Shown: piece after piece, positions 1 to 10,035 of the stretch
Position numbering within the stretch: position 1 is the stretch's first letter
How the letters are laid out: each line of letters starts with the position of its first letter
From: Homalodisca vitripennis
Taxonomy: Eukaryota; Arthropoda; Insecta; Hemiptera; Cicadellidae
DNA length: 64,000 bases
Direction of reading: 5' to 3'
NCBI RefSeq assembly: GCF_021130785.1
Contig: NW_025777509.1
Location: 28,476 to 92,475 of the forward strand
Translations under genes and position numbers: made by a program
The notes under the pieces: generated by a model
What the model was told of the DNA's origin: nothing
What the model saw: the letters and a program-made list of their open reading frames with translations, nothing else
Database searches by the model: none

Positions 1-1379
1 CAACCCTGCCTTTAGTATACTCTTTTGCGTAATGAAAAGAAATTCAAGAAACGTTTTACACGCACCGCCCTACATACATATAATACATATGTTCCCTTTT
101 AGGAAAAACTAAAAATTTGTTGGAAAAAAAAACTACCGAGAGTTACAAGCTAATATTACGCTCTTATAAATTTAATAATTATTTTGAGTTGCGATATTTT
201 GATAATACACGTTTAGTACGATGCTACTCGTGCATCACGTAAATCCACATTTACTCCAGGTTTCTTATTTTGCGCTGTACATTGAAACTTAAGCTTCGAT
301 CAGAAAGAGTGAAAAATTAATTAAAATGTATCAGACGACTCAACATTAGTTAAAGACTACAACTTGTGTTGTAGTGTATGACGTAGTGAATTACTGTTGT
401 ATACTTGATATTTATGATTAAGTATTGTTTACTGATAAGGTGAATATGAACTGAAGGTTTTGTGACTTATTTGTGAAACTATCAGTTAGGAAATCTCACT
501 TTCTAGCTATGACTGGGATTTTCAAGATACATAAAATGACCGAATACGTGGATTAGTAGGAAGGATAGGGTAGCTCTTCTTGAACTCTCCGAATTTCTTA
601 TGTTAATTACTTAAAAATGTAATTTGAGGTACTCAGTATGAGTATAAATATACTTTTTAAAGTAAAACATTTACAGATATTTTATGAGCTTTGTCTTCAA
701 ACAGGTATTACATGATTGTTGGTGTAAAAAATAGAAATAATCCAGAGCACGTATCAGCGTAGAATACGCTACGTTAAGAATATAATAGACAAATCGCATA
801 AAATACCATTGAAAATTAATTTAAATTTTAAATTTAAACTTATTACTTAATTAATTGTCAGGTTATCCTGTTAGAAGACATTCAAAAGAGAGATGTATCG
901 GTCTCTTAGATGATAGGCTTCGCTAACGCTACGTGAGTAATTTCTAAACGATCCGCAAAAATAAAAGTGACTTATAATTAAAAGCTTTCAAAATTTTACT
1001 GTTTAAATATTTCTGACTATAATATACAGAATAAACTATGGTAAGAGGTTATATAAAGCTCCTATATATTATAATTTAAGGTAGTGCAAAATGTATTGGG
1101 TTCAATAATTAATTTCCATTACAAGAGTTTTTGGCAACTTCCGTAACAATACATTTTTGGGTAGATATATGTTTTTTACATAATTTCTGTCCTCATAAAT
1201 AGTATATTAAAGCATACTAACCAAACCATAAATATATATGTAACATTTCTTTTATTAGCATGGTTTAACATACTAACTCTGAGGATACTACTAATACAGA
1301 GAATTAAGCACATTTCATGAGAAATAAAGGAGGATACAAGAGTTTTTATATATTTAATTCAGTTAAAAGTTTAATGTGG
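1..1379. other. AT-rich stretch without recognisable gene
   Basis: No open reading frame of convincing length or composition is present on either strand, and no terminal repeats or known element motifs are visible. The sequence is AT-rich and punctuated by stops in all frames. It may be a decayed upstream part of the repeat unit that begins near 1380, but I could not match it to the better-preserved copies. Confidence 0.5.
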
Positions 1380-2290
1380 CACCAACAGTTTTAGCTACAC
1401 TTCAATGAAGCACCACCAGGATCATGATGTAATGACCAGAAGCAGGACCAGGTCCAGGGCCAGGATTAGGAACCACACGGATCAATTTATTTTATAATTT
1501 ATATATATTTTCCACTATCTCTTGATATACCGAGCAGCTTACATCCTAGACTATTTTTTCTCAACAAAAACACTGGAATAATTAAACTTATATGTAATAA
1601 TTTCGGGGTTGCATAGGAACAGTTCTATATTCTAATAATATTTCCTAATCCATTTTATTTATGTAGGAAAGCTATTAAATTGGTATACTAAGTTGTGTTT
1701 AATCCTCTCCGTACCAAAGGCGTACAGAGATAATATGTTAACAATCATTATCCTGACAAGACGTACACCATAGTAATTTATGAGCAGTTTTGGCCTAGTG
1801 GACAAGAGATATGTTTATGGAAAGCATTTTATAACTTATGTCTTACAACAATATTTCCGGCACGTGCAAATAGGATCAATATTAAAATGAGTTGAAGTAG
1901 GTGTGTGCTAGCTGACAATGTATAAATGCCTTAGTAAATTATGTTTGGTTGTTTAAATTTTATAAAATATAAAAACATATTTTGCGGACTTTATAAGAGA
2001 AATGCGTCTATAATTTTTAAATTGTTCAATTAGTTTCTTAAACGAACACCAGATCTCTCTTCTACAGAACAGTTTATAAGAAAAGAGGAAGTTATACAGT
2101 AATAGAAACGCCTGATTAGGTTCCAAAATAATAAACAATATTCAATTTTTCGCTGTAAGTAATTACAAATAATAGTATAATTTTTATAAAAAATAAAAAG
2201 GATCAATGTGGAGAATAATGCGTTGAGCTGAACTGCTAAATCTTGAGGGAACATTGCTGCTACGTAATAAATAAATAACAATCTCTCCTG
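1380..2290 (+). repeat. Diverged repeat unit 1 (blocks I, A, C)
   Basis: This is the first recognisable copy of the recurrent unit. Block I (about 1405-1490) has the CCAGAAGCAGGACCAGG stretch found in other copies near 3450, 8840 and 15975. Block A (about 1690-1735) has the TAATCCTCTC...GTAC pattern. Block C (about 2030-2270) has ACACCAGATCTCTCTTCTACAG and then GGAGAATAATGCGTTGAGCT, matching 9430-9620 and 4060-4255. The CRE-TATA promoter block present in units 2, 3 and 5 is not recognisable here. Small reading frames in this region change frame between copies and are not conserved, so I do not call genes. Confidence 0.6.
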
Positions 2291-2339
2291 TGACCAAATT
2301 ATTCTATTATATTTATTTGTGAGCCACTGCGATGTTATT

Positions 2340-3245
2340 AACTTCTAAGGAATTAACTGCTACCGCGGGATGATAAATCGGCGTACACGATTATCTCGCA
2401 ATGTGAAATTATTGCCTATTAACACTCGCCTATTAAATAGGTTTTTTGCAAACATCCAACAAGCTAAATATATTGATAGTATAAGATGCAATATGCAAAT
2501 TGGTTTAATATTTCACTGGTGCCATCTATATAAATACCATATCGTACTTGCCATTACTATTTATATCCTAATACGATATTTGATGTTTATTTACTGAAAT
2601 AAAAAAATTGTAGTCCATTTTGTTGTGTCATATGGTTAACAAGGAAATGCTATATTGTCAATTTTATATTTAAATACATGTTTAAATTTTGATATGTAAC
2701 GAAAATTTCATGAAAATGTTTAGGGAATAGTTTTAAATATGAATGCGCATCTTTTCTTTGTACTTAAGTGATGGACATATCAAATGTAGTCAAATATGTC
2801 CGGTAAGTTTAACGGGAATATTATACATAATAAAGATTGAATTTATAATATAAACTTAGTAATTGATAATTGAATGTTTCAATAAATTTCCTTCAATTTA
2901 GTCTTCATTGAAATATGTTTTTTTCTTTATATTTTGATCCATAATATCATCTTAATATTTTTATACATATGATTATTGATAAAATATAGTTATGTTATGT
3001 GCTGAAGTATTTTTTGAAATTTAAATCTACATATTATAGAATAATTAACAATAGTATAAAATGTCATGACGAATATTGTCCCTGAATATTGTGTTTGAAC
3101 AATAATGATGAAGCACATAAATCAAACCTTGAGTCGGGGGACAATTCTCATTAAAATTTTTATAATTATGTTTTATTCACACGTTTGCTTACTTAAAATA
3201 TATGTGATGGGGTAACCAGATAACAATCGTTCTGTTTAGTGTTAG
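2340..3245 (+). repeat. Inter-block segment of repeat unit, paralogous to 6830-7519
   Basis: The segment shares ordered landmarks with 6830-7519: TTATCTCGCAATGTG and CTCGCCTATTAAATAGG (2390-2440), a block ending TAGCATATCGTACTTG-like sequence (about 2525-2560), a paired ATATGTCC motif (2770-2805), and AATAGTATAAAATGTCAT (3050-3067). Near its right end the sequence ACTTAAAATATATGTG (from 3191) contains the TTAA into which the piggyBac-like element at 7520 is inserted in the paralogous copy. The 75-codon frame at 2370-2597 is not conserved in the paralogue and is probably accidental. Confidence 0.6.
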
Positions 3246-3254
3246 TAGTAGTCG

Positions 3255-3300
3255 TGACGTCACCAATATAAGGAGACAGGTCAGACGTAAGCAGCAGTTT
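3255..3300 (+). promoter_or_regulatory. CRE-TATA core promoter block, unit 2
   Basis: TGACGTCA, the CREB/ATF palindrome, lies at 3255-3262. TATAAGG follows at 3267-3273, and an initiator-like GCAGTTT is at about 3294-3300, roughly 25 bp beyond the TATA box. The same arrangement with identical 12-bp CRE-to-TATA spacing recurs at 8657 and 15784, while the surrounding DNA has diverged. The motif arrangement is seen directly; promoter activity is inferred. Confidence 0.5.
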
Positions 3301-4345
3301 ACATACAATATTATTGTATATCCATGGAAACAACATGGAATTGATGTAATTTAATGTTTTAAATAATTCTAAAGTGTTATGTAGCCTAAATTTTCAAACT
3401 TTTTTCAATTCACAACAAGCCCCGGAAATACCACTAGGAACACGCCGGGACAGCCAGAAGCCGGACCAGGATCAGGATTTACTTGGATAAGTTACTTTCA
3501 TACTTTATTAATTAAAATTATTGTACTCCCTATCTCTCGTTACCCAAAGCAATTTTTTCCTATTTTTAAAGACTACTAATGACAGCTCAAAGCACTGGAA
3601 CTGTTCGTCGGTATTGCTGACAATAATACAAATTAAATATAATCAACAAAATTCATTTTTATGTTTCGTGTAAAAGCCACTAATTTGTGTTTGGTGTTGG
3701 TTATAATCCTCTCAGTACCCATAGAGTACAGGGAGAATCAATTTTTTCACAGTTATCAATATTTTATTAAAGATACAGTCGACCCAATATTTTGTGAATT
3801 TTCGAATAGTTTTATTAAAACATATTTATATATCCGTTTATGAGAAATATTTATCAACTTTACTGTTTTATGGAAATCTTTCTAGAATTTCTAGTAAGCA
3901 AGATATTTGTAATGAACTGAAATTTAATAATTCTTTTGTTTTAATATATAAAAACGATTATTTCATTAGTAAAAATTAATAATTTAAATTTAGTTCCAAA
4001 ACATTGTGCACATAAATATGTCCTAGAAGTTGTAACTCGTTCTATTAGTTACTGAAATTCACGCTAGATTTCTCTTCCACAGTAAAAGAGGAAATAAAGG
4101 GTCTATTAAAATTATAAAGTGTTAACAAAGTTTAACTAAATTCCAATGTTACATTTAAATATTTAATTTTATCTTTATACCTAATAATAATTTAATTTCT
4201 GCTTCATGATTAAATATAAATGTATCGTTTTGGAGAATAATGCTTGAGCTAAAATCGAGGGGGCACCCTGCTGGATTGAACCAGCGCCTGAATAACCGAA
4301 TCACTCATCTTCGTAATCAATGAGAGCTTTACAACAGCATCAGTT
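3301..4345 (+). repeat. Diverged repeat unit 2 body (blocks H tail, I, A, C)
   Basis: Downstream of the promoter block come TATATCCATGGAAACAAC (3318), block I with AGAAGCCGGACCAGGATCAGG (about 3425-3500), block A with AGTACCC...GAGTACAGGGAGAATCA (3665-3740), the TCTTTCTAGAATTTCTAGTAAGC block (about 3878) and block C (4020-4255) ending in GGAGAATAATGCTTGAGCT. All of these recur in the same order at 8700-9640 and 15835-16735. The ATG in CCATGG opens only a few codons here and in the other copies, so the unit is not a conserved protein gene. At 4258-4340 a segment with GGATTGAACC resembles a reversed tRNA B box and may be a decayed tRNA-derived repeat. Confidence 0.65.
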
Positions 4346-5634
4346 CATCTTTAAACGTGACAGAGAATTTTAATTTTTATTGAATTAATAAAACACAATA
4401 TTCGTTATTAAAGTTTCCAGTATAATACAATATCCCCTACAATACAGTTTACGCGTACTAAAATTAAGATGTTGCCTTGCATTTAGTAACGTGTCCCAAG
4501 CGAATGTTCCTTCTATACTTAGAAAAAATTACTTAAATATAAAAATAGTTCTTAGCATTAATTTACTTTTAAGAGCACTTCCATAAAATGTGTCTGTTAG
4601 TGCAGAAGATTAAAGCCAATTCGCTTAGTATTATGCACACTACCTGGATATGGCTAGACAAACTTACCCTAAAAATAAACCAATCAATACTTATGCCAGT
4701 TGTTGTGGAGCTCGAAACAGGAGAGAAAAAAGGGTGAAAAGTAAGAATTTTATTTTTCTCTGCTTAGTTTACTTAAAAACCAGTTATACGTAAAACATGT
4801 TAGATCAATGTCAGCCAACCATCATATACAGCCCGAATATTGTCCACTTCATAATGTCTGATTGTGAATAGCTGAAAATATTCCTCAGATAAAAATAATT
4901 GTTGTTATTTCCATGATTTTCACGATTTCAACTTTCTCTAATCATCAGCTGAAGATACATATCATTATAGTTTTACATTTTTAATTAAACCACATCATCA
5001 TTGAAATAAAACTTGGTATGAGATTTTTAGAATTACCGGGATTTGTTACCATGGAAGAGTATTTAAACACCAGACAACGGCCCCAATCGTTAGTCCAGGT
5101 CTTATCCCGGAGATATAAACCACCACAATAGCTCAGGCTCTAAACCATAAGACTTTCTACTAAAGCCTGAACTGCATTAATAACTATATTCCCCTCGCAA
5201 AACCTCTTTAGTTGTGGTTCTTAATTCAGTTACCTATCAACAACAACTTTTAGAACTTAATTTGAGACATTAACTCGATAGTAGAGTCTCCTCGGCAAGA
5301 AGGACCGATGGCTCCAAATGATGCCCTCCTCCATATTTGACAAAGGCAGTCTGGGCTGGGTTAAAACAAAGACAATCCTATCACACCAGTTTACTGCTCC
5401 CTTTACGGGTGTGTAATATAGAACCGAAGTCCTCATATTACTTAGTTAAGGCAATTATGACGTAATATGATGCGAGTCCTATTAAAATTTTAAAACGTAA
5501 GTAGACATACATCAGGTAGATATTATTTAAGTTCATAGTAAATAGTATCAGAGTTCAACTTAATTATTATATCATGTTTGGCACGTGTAGGAGTATTTCT
5601 GGTTCTAATTAATTACATACGTAACATCACAGCT
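4346..5634. other. No gene recognised; locally less AT-rich at 5030-5420
   Basis: No credible coding region, RNA gene or terminal repeats were found. A subregion at about 5030-5420 is more GC-balanced than its surroundings, for example CTCCTCGGCAAGAAGGACCG near 5290, which suggests an old inserted element. I see no motif that identifies it. This interval is missing from the corresponding place in the unit 1 to unit 2 transition, consistent with extra DNA inserted between blocks C and D. Confidence 0.4.
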
Positions 5635-6070
5635 GAATATGCCTTGTTATCCCGATCAAGAAAACACAAATCTCGGATCACACAGGTCTCGGAAACTTAC
5701 TTCGGTCAAAAAGCGTATATTTCCAGTCCTTGTTATATATTTCAGGTCTAAGATATTTCCATTACCATATTAGAGTTTGCCTTGTTGTTCTGATGAAAAA
5801 AATATATATACTTACGTAGGACCGAGATGCCTACTTCAGTTAAAAATTGCCTACTTAAGACCGTTTATATTCACTTACCTACTATGTCGCAGTTTAGCTT
5901 GCCATATTGCCAAGATAAAAATACTATATACGTTCGATTAACTAGTTCTCGGAAATATATTTTGGTCAAAATCGTGTTGACATAATTGAGTTTGCCTTGT
6001 CCTGATTAAGAAAAAATACACACATGAGTAGGACTGAGAAGCCTATTACGGCCTAGGGGTAGTCCTACCT
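5635..6070. repeat. Degenerate tandem repeat, about four copies
   Basis: A motif of the form GAGTTTGCCTTGTT, then GATNAAGAAAAAA, then GGACTGAGATGCCTACTT, then CGGTCAAAA begins near 5635, 5773, 5890 and 5988. The spacings are about 138, 118 and 97 bp, so the array is imperfect and has suffered indels. No coding potential is visible. Confidence 0.5.
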
Positions 6071-6419
6071 ACTTCCTATGTACTTTCGGTATAAGGAGGA
6101 AATACTTATTAAGGTTATGCAACATTCAAAAATAATCGTCATTGAGGTTGTGAGTTACACTTGTTTTTGGACTGTAGCTAAGGAAATAAAGAATCATTCA
6201 GGAATTTTAGTGTTAATTTCTCTGTTTTTCCAAAAGTCACTGTTAAAATTCCATATCGAAATGTTAAGGAAGCCCACCAGTTTAAAATAAATTGTGTGAA
6301 AACATTCACAACTTTGTTCATTAAGATTGGTTACATTACAGTTTTAAAATTATATTTCAAATGCATTGCATTATCTAAAATATAATCTAAATAAATCGTC
6401 AGTGACGCAATGTAGAGTA

Positions 6420-6475
<56 letters not shown>

Positions 6476-6482
6476 TATATTA
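6420..6482. repeat. (TA)n microsatellite
   Basis: A nearly pure TA dinucleotide tract of about 60 bp. It produces an artificial Tyr-Ile reading frame on the - strand, which is not a gene. Confidence 0.95.
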
Positions 6483-7519
6483 TCTGCATTACATTATTAA
6501 TCAAGCACTGTTTACTCAATATTTAAACAATTTTAAATGTTAACAGTTCTTTCGGCCAATTTCTCGAACTATATCTGAAGGTGTTAACAGCTGTTTAGTG
6601 CCAGTTTAATTTGGATTATGAAACGTAAAGACTACGTTTTTTCCGAATTTCAAAATATTCAGGGTAAATTTTCTTATATTTTGTTTCATAAAAATCTTCT
6701 ATCGATTTCAATGAACATTTTACAACAGGAATCGACCTAAGTGGTCCAGCCGTTCTCACGATTTGCGCTTAGCAACACATTTTGCGATTCATTTTTATTT
6801 ATAAGATAAAGAAATTATTACTAACACATGATAATAAATTGGTATACAGAAATATCTCACAATGTAACTGTGTTGCCTATTAAGACACTCGCTTATTAAA
6901 TGCGTTTTGGGAAAGGTCCAAAAAGCAAAACATAAGTACCGGTATATTATAAGGCAGTATAATACTTAAATTCGTTTATTTGCTGCCATCTATACGAGTA
7001 TAAATAGCATATCGTACTTGTCATTACTATTTAACCCTACTACGACAAATGATATTTACTTGTGGGTATACCAAATACTAGAATACATTTTGTTCTGTAC
7101 CACGGTTAGCGGCAAAATACTTTAATTTTAAATTGGAAGTTAGTTTCATGAAACCTTGTAGGCAATACTTTAAAATTCTAATACGCAGACTTTTTTGTAT
7201 CTAAGTAATAAACATATCAAATTTAATATGTCCAATAGGGTTAGCGTGATTATTACAAATCTAAAATTTTGGATTTAAAATATAAACTGAAATATGATTA
7301 GTGAAGCATTAAAGATGTTTTTATTTGATATATTGGTTTTTAGACATTCAAACCTAAACTATTATATACTAATTAGCAATAGTATAAAATGTCATTTCTA
7401 ATAGTTTCCCTAGATTTTGTATCTAAACACTATTATTGTAGCATAAATATCGTAAATTTAGACATGTAAGTATCTTATTATAACCTTTCTAATTATGTTT
7501 TATTCACTTGTTTGTCACA
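6483..7519 (+). repeat. Repeat-unit segment leading into unit 3
   Basis: From about 6830 this matches 2340-3190: ATATCTCACAATGTAACTG and CTCGCTTATTAAATGCG (6850-6905), AGCATATCGTACTTG (about 7006-7020), the ATATGTCC motif (about 7225) and AATAGTATAAAATGTCATTT (7379-7398). The stretch 6483-6829 has no recognised feature. The segment ends at the TTAA target of the piggyBac-like insertion. Confidence 0.55.
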
Positions 7520-7542
7520 TTAACCCTTTCAGTGCTATGGAG

Positions 7543-7638
7543 CGATATATCGTTTATCGACTATTTCCCGAAGAGTGCTAAGGCACGATATATCGTTTCT
7601 CGTCTTATTCCCGAAAAGTGCTAAGACACGATATATCG
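7543..7638. repeat. 43-bp subterminal tandem repeat with CGATATATCG palindrome
   Basis: The perfect 10-bp palindrome CGATATATCG occurs at 7543-7552, 7586-7595 and 7629-7638, exactly 43 bp apart. Between them is a similar spacer containing TTCCCGAARAGTGCTAAG. Subterminal repeats in DNA transposons often bind transposase, so this could be a binding array. The repeats are seen; the binding role is inferred. Confidence 0.75.
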
Positions 7639-7696
7639 TTGTTCCGTTTTTTTTCTTTCGTAGCGCTGTTTAGCGTAATATTTTTATTATTATGTC

Positions 7697-8085
7697 TACT
7701 TGGATGAACGGAGGTCAATGAAACACGTGAAAAAAGTATTGTTTAATGTTATTGGCCGTATGATACTAAATTCATACATATTGTATAAATGGAACACTAC
7801 CCATGGAAGAATGGAAAGGGCTGACTACATGATGGACGTAATTGAAGATCTGTCAAACGAATATCTTGCAACGAAATGTGTTCCTGCAAACATTGTGGGT
7901 GGGGGGATGGCCCACAGAATGGTTTTGGACTGAAAAGTTTGCAAGTGCTGCTCTGGAACCAACCACCCAGAAGGAAAAGTGCGAATATCCCGAACCGTGT
8001 GTGTGCGTTGTGGGGCTGGGGTACATGCAGAGTGCCTTGTAAAAGCATGTTTGCAAATAAAAAAATGAAAACCAACTGGACATAG
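7697..8085 (+). pseudogene. piggyBac transposase C-terminal remnant
   Basis: The frame from about 7697 to 7933 reads LDERRSMKHVKKVLFNVIGR and then an LNSYILYK motif followed by a DVIEDL helix. This is the conserved region just before the C-terminal cysteine-rich domain in piggyBac-family transposases. After a frame change, 7930-8085 carries Cys-rich pieces in two frames (KCEYPEPCVCVV and CALWGWGTCRVPC), which look like the zinc-binding tail broken by one or more indels. The DDD catalytic region is absent. It opens without an upstream methionine, so it is a remnant of a longer gene. Assignment rests on motif recognition. Confidence 0.65.
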
Positions 8086-8656
8086 TGTAAATATGTTTTA
8101 AAATATACAATAATTAGTGCAATTTAGTTTTTATAAGACAGTGTGTTTTGTGCCAGACAGCAAGGTTTCAGGTAATAAAATTTTATTTTTTTATAAATAT
8201 TGTAAAAATAATCTAATTTATATGAAGTTTCGAGGACCTATTTATCATAAAGTATACTTTTAGGAAACAATGCATTTGATATTAATATTTTTTATTTTTG
8301 GTATTTTTTACAGGCTCAAAATCAGAAAAAATATATGAGCATAAGATTTATGTATATATACATGTATATAATTATTTTTAAAATTTGGCTAAATATTTTT
8401 TTAGGTAGGCAGTACTATATTACACAAAACAAATCAAATTTCAAGTTATTATCTTGTAAAATAAGTAAAATATGATTTATTAAGTAAAAGCATGCAAAAT
8501 TGCCATTTTTACCCTAGGACTTTTGGGATAGATTGTATAAAAAATTTTAGCACTTCTAGAAAAAAATCCGAAAAAATGCCCAGCACCGAAAGGGTTAAAA
8601 TGTACGTGTTGGGGTAATCAGATAACAAGCGTTTTGTTTTGCGTTATTAATAGGTG

Positions 8657-8700
8657 TGACGTCAGCAATATAAGGGACAGGTGAAACGAAAGCAGCAGTT
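8657..8700 (+). promoter_or_regulatory. CRE-TATA core promoter block, unit 3
   Basis: TGACGTCA at 8657-8664 and TATAAGG at 8669-8675, followed by GCAGTTT at about 8694-8700. Spacing is identical to the blocks at 3255 and 15784. The piggyBac-like insertion ends 59 bp upstream and leaves the block intact. Confidence 0.5.
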
Positions 8701-9674
8701 TACGTAAAATATTATTTTATATCCATGGAAACAACATAACATTTATAATTTAATGTTTTTAAATAATTCTAAAGTGTTATGTCACTGCATTTTTAAACTT
8801 CGTTCAACTCACAGCTAGTCGAGGAAGTAGCACCATGGATGTGATGGCCATAAGCAGAACAAGGACCATGATTTACAAGGATGAGTTACTTTTATTTAAT
8901 ATTAATCATAGATTTACTCACTATTTTTCGTTACCACAAGCAGTTTACATCCTAGTTTAGCTCGTATTATTTACAACACAAAATACCAGAATATTTCATA
9001 TGTAGTCCTAAAAAGGACTAATTAAAATATAGTTAATAAACTTAATTGTTGTGTTTTGTGTAAAAGCTACTCATTTGTGTTTGGTGCTATGTATAATCCT
9101 CTTAGTACCCAAATAGTACAGGGAGAATCAGATTACATGATTTGGTACGAGTCAGTCACTAACATATAATGGAAGTTTTCTAGTAGTTTTATCAAAAATA
9201 TATATAACTGTTAAAGAGAAACATTTTGTTACTTGTGTTTTCCAGCAATCTTTCTAGCATTTTTAGTGAGCAAGATATTCGTAATGAGTTTAAATTAGTC
9301 CTTTTTATTAAAAACTTTAACTAATTTTTGTTTAAATGTTATAATTTAATAATTAAAAACTTACATCCAAATAATTTTGAAATTAATATGTTCTAGAAGT
9401 TTTAACTCATTCTAATAGTTATAGAAACTCACGCCAGAGCTCTCTTTCGCAGTACAAGATATAATAACGGGCCAATTTAAATTATACAGTACTAGGAATG
9501 TCTAATTCGATTATATTTTAACATTTAAATATTTAAATTCCTCTTTGTAACTGATAATAATGAAATTTCTGTTTCATGACGAATGAAATAAGAAGTTTTG
9601 GGGAATAATGCGTCAGCTAAACATCTAAATCAAGAGGGCACCCTGCCGGTGTGCTGAATAACCGTAGCATGTGC
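8701..9674 (+). repeat. Diverged repeat unit 3 body
   Basis: Blocks follow in the standard order: TATCCATGGAAACAACAT (8720), a pyrimidine-containing stretch ending CTCACAG (about 8809-8815), block I with CAAGGATGAGTTACTTTTA (about 8876), block A (9050-9140), the CAATCTTTCTAGCATTTTTAG block (9246) and block C (9400-9620) ending GGAATAATGCG. It is closest to unit 5 (15792-16735). No conserved reading frame spans it. Confidence 0.7.
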
Positions 9675-10035
9675 TGAAAATGCCCCCAGCCACATGGCCC
9701 TTCGTCGTTATCATTAACCCTACCCAGAACAAGCCTCCTTACAGCCCTTGACATAGCTCTGTTTGATTTTGTTTTATTCCACTGACTGAAAAGAGAGCTA
9801 AAAGGAAAGCACTGAGAGTCAGTAGGGAACATCCAAGCTGAAGTTATAAGGCTCCTGAGAGGCATTCCAGTCGAGGAGTTCCAGCGTGCTTTCCAAGCGT
9901 GGCAGAATTGTCTACGCTGGTGTATTGATGCAGAAAGAGAATATGTTGAAGTATTTTGTTCATTTACACCAATCGCATGAATAAATCAGTTTTGTTTTTT
10001 AGAAAATGATCATTACTTTCATAACGCATCCTGTA
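9675..10035 (+). mobile_element. mariner remnant (3' part)
   Basis: Translation in broken frames gives ENAPSH, YSP-D and ELKG-type pieces and then GIPVEEFQRAFQAWQN-like residues of a mariner transposase C-terminus. The 3' end near ATTACTTTCATAACGCATCCTGTA resembles a mariner inverted terminus. It is paralogous to 16737-17331 and lies at the same place in the repeat unit, directly after block C, so it was duplicated with the unit. It is shorter than that copy at its 5' side and carries frameshifts and stops. Confidence 0.7.

Larger units (their letters stand above)
7520..8598 (+). mobile_element. piggyBac-like DNA transposon, internally deleted
   Basis: The element is bounded by TTAA at 7520-7523 and 8595-8598, the hallmark target duplication of the piggyBac superfamily. 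Its terminal inverted repeats are CCCTTTCAGTGCT (7524-7536) and AGCACCGAAAGGG (8582-8594), matching at 12 of 13 positions. A second, subterminal inverted motif (AAGTGCTAA near 7617-7625 and TTAGCACTT at 8547-8555) lies inside. The body is only about 1.07 kb against more than 2 kb for autonomous members, and holds only a broken transposase C-terminus, so it is non-autonomous. Unit 2 at 3193-3196 retains a single uninterrupted TTAA at the equivalent place, an empty site. Confidence 0.85.

Noticed and set aside
3318..3345. CCATGGAAACAAC as a conserved start codon
   Set aside because: The ATG is present in several units, but the frame stops within about 4-6 codons in each, so it is better seen as part of a conserved non-coding block.
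6331..6519. Reading frame with Tyr-Ile runs on the - strand
   Set aside because: Translation of a (TA)n microsatellite; the same applies to frames at 18559-18759, 58450-58704 and 61466-61813.
8827..8935. Possible small protein ending in a KDEL-like motif in block I
   Set aside because: In one frame the sequence GATGAGTTACTTTAA gives K-D-E-L-L-stop, but the frame is not kept in other units because of single-base indels.
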